Shown here piece after piece: positions 56,426 through 64,000 of a stretch of 64,000 bases of DNA. A program made the position numbers and the translations under genes. The notes beneath the pieces are model-generated. The model worked only from the letters and a program-made list of their open reading frames with translations, did not search any database and was not told where the DNA came from. Positions within the stretch are counted from its first letter, which is position 1, and each line of letters begins with the position of its first letter. Source of the stretch: Lichenostomus cassidix (taxonomy: Eukaryota; Chordata; Aves; Passeriformes; Meliphagidae); NCBI GenBank assembly GCA_008360975.2, contig CM039199.1, positions 1,690,530-1,754,529 on the forward strand. The letters are read 5' to 3'.

Positions 56426-58247
56426 TCTTTGACACATATACAAGTTTATAATGACATGCACATACACACACAGATGAATATCATCAAGACCTAAAGGCAC
56501 AGAGCAAATCCAACCCCATCTCTGCTGTAGCCTGCTGGAAATTGTTGAACTTTTATAGAAAATCAGTCACAGCTCTGCAATTTCATGCTGTATCATTTTT
56601 GTTACATGTATGAGGGAAATTATAAACCTTGTAATTTCTCTCTTACTATATAAAAAGCTTTAGATAACATCAAGATATGGAAGTAATACAAAGTAAGATG
56701 CCTCGATACATTAATGAACAAGATCTAAAATAGACACTGTTAACCTCGATGGCATGAAAAGGAAAAAAGAATTGAGCTCTGAATGGGAAGATTAAAAAAC
56801 CTGGGTGAGGGAAGAAAAAATAGTACAGGGAAGAAGCTTGGAAAAGCGGCTTCCAAATGTAAGGCAAAGCAAAACATGACTCTATTCCTGTCTTATTTTA
56901 AAATATACAACAACTGGGAGGTGGCTTGTGGCAGTGGCATTCCTGCCTTTAGACACCTGCAGAACTGTGTGCCAGAGCTGAGATCTGACCCCAGCCAGAG
57001 TACCTGTGTGTCTCTGTCCCCACTGCCACCACCACCAGCCTGCAGAGTGTCCTGCCCAGCAGAGAGACCCCAGCCCTGCTCCTGTGCCCATCTGCTTCAA
57101 AAAGATGGGTTTGTTTTTCCAATCCTCCTATTGGAGATCTAAGCCAATAGGAATGTTTACATGTGTGGAATATATGCCTGGGGCAGTCCTCTGCAGCCAT
57201 GTCCTTCTGGAGCCATGGACATGGTGTTGCTCCAAAGGGTTTGTGGTGCTGCAGGGTGGGATGTGCCTTCCCTGTCTGTGGGCTCTGATTTGTCCCCCTT
57301 CTCCAAATGTTGAGTCCAGTTTTTGAAGACCAGGTTTTTAAAACTGGCATTAATTCAGTTTTATCTGCATAAATTAAATCACCAGATTGAAGCCACTGAG
57401 CAAATAAGGACATACATTTGGTTCTTTAAAGTATGGATTATCCTTTATCAGTCTCAGAAGTATGGTGGTGTTTTGGTGCCTGTCATTTGGATGCAGTAGA
57501 GAAAACCTCAGTGTCAGACTGGGGCCAGAGTGTCCAACATCTCAGTGAGATGAGAGAAACCCAGACCTAAGAGCTTGTCTTGGAGCACCAAGCTTTAAGT
57601 AGTTGGCTTGAAGAAATGAGGCAATGACAAGAAAAAACAGAGGCCAACACTCCCTGGTTTCCTGGTCCCCACCCCTCTCAAAGCCAGGATGTTTAGCTGG
57701 ATGCCATTAGTGAGGCAACAGGCCAGGTTCAGATATGGGAGAATTCCCAAACATGTATTTTCCAACCTCCACTCTGCAGCATTTGTGCTTCTGCAAATGG
57801 GTGTAATTACCTCCCAAGGAACTTCCTGAGAAATCCTTCCTGAGCTGTGCAGGGCAGGTGCCAGGAGACAGGCTGGGGCCATGGGTTGGGACTCACTGGT
57901 GCCAGGGACTGACCAGTGCCAGTCCCCCTCGCTGGCAGCAGCAGCTGTGGGACACAGGAGGTGACAGTGTCACACCCTGTGGGGAGGACAGGCTGCCAGA
58001 CAGAGGAACCTGGGCACAGGTGGTACAAACAGGAAGGGAAAGCTTCAAGGGACAGGTAGGGTTTGGTTTGGTGTGGGGTGGTGGCAGTGCTGGGCACCTC
58101 AGCCTGCTTTGGTTCGGCTTCGTGTGCCACCAGCAGCGATCCAAGTGCTTGAGGCAATGAGTGGCTGAAAGGCCAGTGGCCCCTGGCATGTAGCAGCCAT
58201 GCTGTGGCAGCAGGACCAGGACAGTGACTGTCCCCCTGTGCTGGCAC
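56426..58247. other. Non-coding stretch between CR1 copies
   Basis: Unique DNA. AT-rich at 56440-56880, then GC-richer. Frames at 56783-57142 plus and 56949-57413 minus overlap. The 232-codon minus frame 57807-58505 runs antisense into the next CR1 copy and is not a gene. No RNA gene recognised. Confidence 0.5.
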
Positions 58248-58725
58248 TGCTGGGGCACCTCCAGTCCTGGGGTCAGTCCTGGGCCTCTCAGGACAAGTCA
58301 GACTTCGAGGGGCTGGAGTGTGTCCAGGGAAAGGTCTGTTGCACACGTCTGATGAGGAGCAGCTGAGGGAGCTGGAAAGGAGCTCAGCCTGGAGCAAAGG
58401 AGGCTCAGGGGGACCTTGTGGCTCTGCACAGCTGCTGACAGGAGGGGACAGCTGGGGGGTCAGGCTGAGCCAGGGAACAGGGACAGGAGGAGAGGGAATG
58501 GCCATAAGTTGCTTAGGAAGGGAAGCTTAGGTTGGATATTGGGGAAAATTTCTTTATGGAAAGGGTGGTTAGTTCCTGGCACAGCTGCCTAGGGCAGTGG
58601 TGGAATCACCATCCCTGGAAGTGTTCAAAAAATGAGTAGATGTGGCAGTTTGTGATGTGGTTTAGTGGGCATGTCAAAGGTTGGACTTGATGATTTTAGA
58701 GGTCTTTTCCAACGTTAATGATCCC
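58248..58725 (+). mobile_element. CR1 LINE with ORF2-end remnant
   Basis: Sense CR1 of about 480 bp. Landmarks: 'cacctccagtcctggggtcagtcctgggcctctcagg', 'gaggggctggagtgtgtccagggaaagg', 'cgtctgatgaggagcagctgagggagctgg' (from the C-terminal end of the polymerase ORF), 'ttaggttggatattggggaaaatttctttatgg', 'ggtggaatcaccatccctggaagtgttc' and the end 'ggttggacttgatgattttagaggtcttttccaacgttaatgatcc'. The 'gtggtttagtgggcatg' and 'ttagaggtcttttccaac' wording marks a different, older-looking CR1 subfamily from its neighbours. No functional ORF. Confidence 0.94.
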
Positions 58726-58745
58726 ATTAATGTTGGAAAAGACCT
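58700..58745. repeat. Near-perfect 20-bp-arm hairpin at a CR1 tail
   Basis: Left arm 58700-58719 (aggtcttttccaacgttaat) and right arm 58726-58745 (attaatgttggaaaagacct) are reverse complements with a single mismatch (a G-T pair), separated by six bases. The left arm is the 3' end of the sense CR1, so the right arm is an inverted copy of the same CR1 tail placed tail-to-tail. RNA from this strand would fold into a tight stem-loop. Confidence 0.95.
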
Positions 58746-59149
58746 CCTGTCTGTTTTATGTGCAAGACTTTCTGTGCTTAAATTCAGTGTATGAGTTTCT
58801 AGCACAAGGCCTGTAGATTAATTTCAGCTGCAGTTTTTTCAAGAGTAATGTTTAAACATTACCTGTCTACCTGTGGCAGTTGTATTTGTCAGCTCAAACT
58901 CCACTCTTCATTGGCTGAGTTTCTCTTTACAGCCACGTTTTAAAGCTGTATTATTTAATGATAAAACAATTGGCCCTGTTTGTATTCTGGTTCTTCCTGA
59001 CTGCTATTCCCTCTGATGGACTAAGCAAAGAGATGCTTCTTCCCAGAACACCAAATTATTGGAGTGGGCAGCATAAGCTGTGTGTTAGCACACGTGGGAA
59101 GCTAGGATGAGGGAGGAAGAAAAATATTTTCAAATACCTGCAACCTACA
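58746..59149. other. Non-coding spacer between CR1 copies
   Basis: About 400 bp of unique AT-rich DNA. No recognised feature. Confidence 0.55.
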
Positions 59150-59430
59150 GGAAGGCTGGGGAGGGACTTTTTGCAGTGATAGGACAAAGTGGAATGGCTT
59201 TAAACTGAAGAAGGAGAGGTTGAGATTGGATATTAGGAAGGAATTGTTCCCTGTGAGGGTGGGCAGGCCCTGGCACAAGGTGCCCAGAGAAGCTGTGGCT
59301 GCCCCTGGATCCCTGGCAGTGTCCAAGGCCAGGTTGGACAGGGCTTGGAGCAGCCTGGGACAGTGGAAGGTGTCCCTGCCATGGCAGTGGTGGCACTGGA
59401 TGGGCTTTAAGATGCCTTCTAACCTTCCAA
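59150..59430 (+). mobile_element. CR1 LINE fragment, 5'-truncated
   Basis: Sense CR1 3' region, about 280 bp. It runs from 'gggactttttgcagtgataggacaaagtggaatggctttaaactgaag' through 'gattggatattaggaaggaattgttccctgtgagggtgggcaggccctggcacaaggtgcccagagaagctg', 'ccctggatccctggcagtgtccaaggccaggttggacagggcttggagcagcctgggacagtggaagg' and 'ggcactggatgggctttaagatgccttctaacc'. The terminal octamer is lost or mutated after 'cttccaaaatctt'. No coding sequence. It is a good reference copy for what the 13142 fragment has lost. Confidence 0.95.
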
Positions 59431-60639
59431 AATCTTAGGGAAGGAGGAGGTTTGGGGGAAGAGAAAGAGGAAGGAGAGTTTTTAATTGATTAGCTTTAGC
59501 CCTGTAGGTCTAGCCTGGGAGCGAAGCTGAGAATACATCACTGGGATGTATGAAACCCTCAGGTCCTGTTTTCCTCCTCTGCAGAGCTGCATGGGTGTGC
59601 TGGGAGCTGTACACACAGCAAAGCCTATTCTGTGAAGGCTCCACTGCCAAAAATAAACCTCATTGGGATTCCTGAGATGGCTGCTGTCAAGGAAAGTCAA
59701 ATTTGGAGCTTTAAGCATGCGAACAGTGTCATTTTTAAAAGTCTGTTCACCAAGGAGATAAACAGGGATTAGCCTCACAAGCTGCTCTGACTCCCCACGA
59801 TCCAGGGAGGGGTGGTGAGAGCAGCGCTGGGGGCAGGTGGAGCTGGGCTGTGTCCAGCTGGCCAAATCCCAGCAGTGCTGCTCTGGGAGCACGTGAGGAC
59901 ACAGTCCCCTGGCAGGGAAGCCCTGGGAGTGTGTGCAGTGGGGCTGTGTCCTGTTGGCTGGGAAGATGGAGCCTCCCCATGGCTCCTGAGCCATTTCCCC
60001 CGGCTGCCTGTGCTGGGCTTTCTGGAGGGCACAGTGGGAAGGAGAAGATTTGTTGGGCTGGGAGGAGCATCTTCAGCCTAGGCCATAGCATGGCCATAGC
60101 CATGCTGCTGACTGGAGCACCCTGAGAGCTGGGAATTAGTGGGACCTGTCACCATACACCCTCTGAAAAGGCAAAACCAAACCAGCCAACCCATGTAACT
60201 ATCACATAATTTATCTACTCCACAACAGCCTCACTCTTTACAATTCTGTCAGATGAAAAGCTCCCATTCTTCGTAGGTACATTTGTCCTACTGAACATGC
60301 AGCTTCCTCTCTATGGTAATTCCTCCCATCATGTTTTCCTCTAAGTTTGCTTTATGGGTGCAAACCATAAATTTTTGGCATAGTTGTTGGGTAAACTGTT
60401 GGAGCCTGAAAGAGCTCTCTGAAAATGCTTTGACAGAGATACTAAATCAGCAGCAGCCTCTTGCCACTGCAAACAATTGCCAGGTACATCCTGAAAGCAG
60501 TTCCTTCCTCTTGTATGGTTCCAACAACATCATTAAAAAAAAATCTTGTCCTTTGTACTTCCTCCCCCCTTCATACATGCACATATCTTGTAGTAAATTC
60601 ATTTTTCAGTCCTGACTTTGTGCAAACACAATGTTGTGC
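59431..60639. other. Non-coding stretch, no gene seen
   Basis: Unique DNA. GC-rich at 59770-60110, open in many frames on both strands (for example 59482-59994 minus and 59812-60125 plus) with no domain. AT-richer after 60130. No RNA gene or repeat recognised. Confidence 0.5.
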
Positions 60640-60890
60640 TGCAAGCATTAAAAGGCAATTTAGTACTCAAAGGATTAAAAGCTCATGTTAAATTGAAGAC
60701 TACACTTGGCATAAACATTAAAAATTGACAGAACACCCTACACATTAACTGCACCAGGGCTCCATAATTAGCATTTAAAAGTAAAACATCATTTCCTTAC
60801 TGTTTCCTACTTACTCATTTATAATGCATTTATTATAATTTGGATGTGAATATGAGGCTTTCCACTATTGTCAGTCAGTAAATAAATAAA
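60640..60890. promoter_or_regulatory. AT-rich conserved-element candidate
   Basis: Repeat-free AT-rich block with no long open frame. It includes 'cacattaactgcaccagggctccataattagcatttaaaag', 'actcatttataatgcatttattataatttggatg' and many ATTA/TAAT cores. The texture matches the other candidates at 6.1, 28.6 and 38.9 kb. Inference only. Confidence 0.3.
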
Positions 60891-63800
60891 AAACCCCTTC
60901 TGTTGGAAACATGGGCCTGCATACAAGGACTGGGGGATGAATGGTTTGTTAATCCAAATCTCAAACGCGTGATGAATCAGCAGTGACTAACTAACCTCAT
61001 TCCAGGTCTAATTCTCTTCCTGAGCATCCACAGAGAAAGCTTGGGCTCAGCAGCGCCAGCTTCCACTGGCATCAGCACAGGGAACACGGGATAAACTCAA
61101 CTTCTTGGGATTTGAGTGTATTGTGTTGGGTCTGGTGCTGTGCAATGTGGGAAAATAGATATATGGTTCATCCTGTAGTGTGGAAAATTCACTGCAGATT
61201 GAAATTTGAATGCAAAAGGAAAAGAATGAGGAAGACAATCTCATTAGGGAAGCGGAAAAGAGGGGCTATCAGACATTAAAGGGATAGCACTTTGTTAACT
61301 TGGGTTATTTTGGGATGAGATGGTGTTTTCTTTATGCATACTAGTACAGACCTTTTTTGGTCTTTTGGGTTTTTTGGAAGGTAAGACAGCCAAGGGCTGG
61401 GTTCCAGTACCTCATGCCCCATGTCTGACTGACGTGGCATTGTCTGTATAATATCTGGCCTGAGGCTTTCTTCCCATCCCACATCCCCCGAAAACACTTT
61501 CTTGTACTTCCAACAAATCTATCAGGTTTCAGCCAAACCTTCCCTTCCATAACTCTAGACGCACTGGGAGAATTTTAATTAGGCTGCTTAGATCATCCTG
61601 GGTATCATCCATTTGATCAAGATCCCAATTTACCACAGAAAGCTCCACTTCCAGACCTGGGTCAGTGGCAGAGGTTTTTCCTCTCCAGCACAACGATCTC
61701 CACTCTGCTGGTCAAGGCAGCCACCCTCAGCTGTGTCTGGCTTTCCACTGGTGCTGCAGATCAGGTCAAACCCTGACCCAAACCTTGCTGGTTTGCAGAT
61801 GCCCCACGTTCAAAGCCATGAGGAAGCCGCCGGCCACAGCACTGCTGTGAAAACCCACCGCTGCCTTTCACCTCTAGAAATATGGCAACATGCAAATGAT
61901 CTTGCGAAAGCCTCACCGTGTCCTCTGCACGGCTTGCTGACATGATGAATCCCTTTTTGTTCCTGCTCTGAAGCCTCACATCATCTCCACGTCCTCCGGG
62001 GTCGCTGCTGTGTGGAAGACAAGACCACGTTTTGTTCAGGCCCTGTGAAATGCAATTAGAAGCCCCTCCAGAGCCAGCAGGAGCTGAAGTTAAAAGGAGA
62101 GAGGGGGGAGAAAAGGGACCTCCCCGCTGGCCAGCAGTGTGCTGACTTTGAAGTGCTGGGCCATCTTTTGTGTCCCCCTCGGAGGGCCTTTAATCAGGAC
62201 CTTTGCCTTGTCATTCGGGGGGGACAAACCCCACACAGTTGGTGGGGTTGTCCCTGTGTGCGCCGGGAAGAAAAGTCTTTGTCAGAAATTTCCACTGACC
62301 CAGGCACTTTGTTTCTTTGTCTCTCCCAGACGACGTTTGAACTAAAAAGAAGACCAAAACTCTCGTCTGTGCTAACAGTATTTTAATAGGGAGCCCCGGT
62401 GACTTCTTGGAGCCTCCCTGCCAGGCCCAAGGCGGAGATGAGGCCTTTGGTCTGAAGGCCTCTTAAAATAAACCAGCTCAGGCAGCTTTTTATAGCCTTC
62501 TTCTCGGTGTATGTCCTGGGTGATACAAAGAGACTCACACCGTAATATTGCAACACGCTGCTAAGGAAAAATACTTAATTCTCATATTATGTAACACGGC
62601 ATAGACAGAAGCTGGCAGTGGTGAACATCTTATTTCTTGTTGTTTGCACAGCAGCGAGGTACAGATCAGCTAAAACTTCCAGAATAAATGGCCATAACCC
62701 CAAGCATGAGGCAGATTGTATAAATTTGACAGAGCTGGAAGCTCTAAGCTGGCCAGCCCCGTGTCCCAGCCCAGTGATGGACGGCACAGCCCAGGGCACT
62801 GCTGGAGCTGCAATGACACTGGGCTAAGCACCAATGATCTATGCTCTGCTTTCTGTAGCACTTTACAGACCAACAAAACGCTCCACTGAAATGCTGAGAA
62901 TGACATTAAAATTCAGGTTGCCAGTGTTTTACTCATGAAGAATCTACTTGAGATACTTTTTAAAGAGATTTTTATGTATCTGTTGCAGTCCCACTTTTCT
63001 ATTGAAATATGTACACCTGGACTCATAACTATGACTTCTATTCCTCAGGAAGAAGCATAAAATAGTACTCAGGGCTTTTTAAATGTTATAAAATATTTCT
63101 AAAATAACTCTTCTTTCCCAGTTAAACATTATCTCCTTACCCATTTTTCCATTCACTTTTTGATACGCTGCAGCTTTTTCCCTACATTAAATCAGTTCCT
63201 CTCTAGAAAAAGTAAATTCCTTAAAAAGGAGGGGGAAATGAGAAGATTTTGTAGGAACAAATAGATTAATAACTAATGGTGATGAGATCTGGCAGCCTTT
63301 CTTACAGGTGTGTGTGGAATAGAAAATGTCACTGTATTATCAAAACAGGTTAAAGTTTTATCATGATTCTCGTGTATTTTATTAGATTCTCAAAGCACAC
63401 CTCCTCCAGTAATGCCTGCAGTAATCCAGGCTGGATATAGATCAGTTGATTAACTGAACCTCAGCAACAATAGCTCAGCTTTGGTATTATTTTTACTCTT
63501 TCAGCTTCCTCTTCATGACCTCCCCATCATTCACTTGGATTTGTATTATTTTGCATTTCTCCCTTCCTTTTTGTAGGGTCAAACACTGATTTTGAAGCAA
63601 AGGCCAAGCCTTCACCCCTGCAGATCCTTCAGGTGTTCTATCCCATTGATGGAACATTACATTAGACCAGGAATAACCCTGCCTGCTCCTGCTCTACACT
63701 AACAACAACACAGTGTTAGGTGCAACACATAATTACACGGCTGGCATGTTAATTACTGATAGAGAGACTTTCCCCAGTTTACCTGTGACTCAGCTGTCTT

Positions 63801-63911
63801 GGCCCTCACCAGCTACCTGTGTGTTTCTGACTGGTTTTGCTCTCAGTAACTGGCTCAGCCTTGCAAAGGCTCTAATCCAGCCAAATTTATACAATGGTGC
63901 TGAAGTCTGAA
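60891..63911. other. Non-coding stretch of 3 kb, no gene seen
   Basis: No CR1 or simple repeat of note. The segment 61970-62580 has moderate CpG and T/A-rich motif words ('cacaccgtaatattgcaacacgctgc' near 62539). The segment 62880-63420 is AT-rich with ATTA words and possible regulatory texture. Frames such as 61613-61945 plus overlap others and show no domain. No exon or RNA gene supported. Confidence 0.5.
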
Positions 63912-64000
63912 TGCCAGAGCAGCCCCATTAACTTCAAAAGGACTTCTTTTTGTTGAAAGTTAAGCAGATATTTAAGTGCTTTGCTAGCTTAGGGTCAAAG
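63912..64000. repeat. Ancient CR1/L3-like repeat, cut by window edge
   Basis: The terminal bases 'ccccattaacttcaaaaggacttc', 'gttgaaagttaagcagatatttaagtgctttgctagcttagggtc' correspond to an old sauropsid repeat whose usual wording is 'cccattgacttcaa-gggactt ... aaagttaagcatgtgcttaagtgctttgctgaatcagggcc'. Collinear over the whole 89 bp and continuing beyond the window. The assignment is by recall of the family. Confidence 0.6.

Noticed and set aside
57807..58505. 232-codon minus-strand open frame
   Set aside because: Its first third is the antisense of a CR1 copy and the rest is Pro/Ser-rich; an overlapping minus frame and plus frames are open too. No family resemblance.

Overview
The window looks like non-coding nuclear DNA from a bird, most likely a songbird. 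The strongest evidence is at least eleven 5'-truncated CR1 (Chicken Repeat 1) LINE fragments. All carry the avian CR1 3' region, and several keep its terminal ATTCTGTG/ATTCTATG octamer. The wording of these tails (for example 'ccctggatccctggcagtgtccaaggccag') resembles passerine CR1 copies as I remember them; the species itself is inference. There are no Alu, B1 or LTR-flanked elements. I found no rRNA or tRNA gene, no CRISPR array and no bacterial-style operon.

I found no protein-coding exon I can support. The longest open frames (about 230 codons) are low-complexity, Pro/Ser/Cys/Trp-rich translations of GC-rich or CR1 DNA. They overlap open frames on the other strand and match no family I recognise. 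The only recognisable protein traces are decayed C-terminal pieces of the CR1 reverse-transcriptase ORF (about 8650-8762 minus, 47395-47800 plus and 58250-58480 plus). The window therefore reads as intergenic or intronic 'gene desert' DNA.

Layout. 1-8330: mostly unique sequence with two ancient CR1/L3-like scraps, a CT/TA microsatellite, a 49-bp tandem duplication and an AT-rich conserved-element candidate near 6.1-6.4 kb. 8331-8762: minus-strand CR1. 8763-18760: unique sequence, one internally deleted CR1 (13.1-13.3 kb) and ancient repeats near 14.2 and 17.0 kb. 18762-19250: the most unusual block, a roughly 235-bp imperfect palindrome bracketed by two T/C tracts and followed by an ancient CR1/L3-like scrap. 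19.3-29.2 kb: unique sequence with a four-unit minisatellite, microsatellites, an RFX-like X-box and two short CR1 pieces. 29.2-41.7 kb: a long stretch free of young repeats, holding AT-rich element candidates next to the only CpG-island-like patch (33.0-33.43 kb) and an 80-bp tandem repeat. 41.7-59.4 kb: CR1-rich, with two clusters (47.4-48.9 and 56.0-59.4 kb), each containing an inverted arrangement of CR1 3' ends. 59.4-64 kb: unique AT-rich DNA ending in an ancient CR1/L3-like repeat cut by the window edge.

No genes are seen to act together. If the window has a function, it is most plausibly regulatory: AT-rich, TAAT-rich blocks, an orphan CpG island and scattered motif clusters, as expected around developmental transcription-factor loci. 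That is inference; it needs a cross-species alignment, which cannot be made here.
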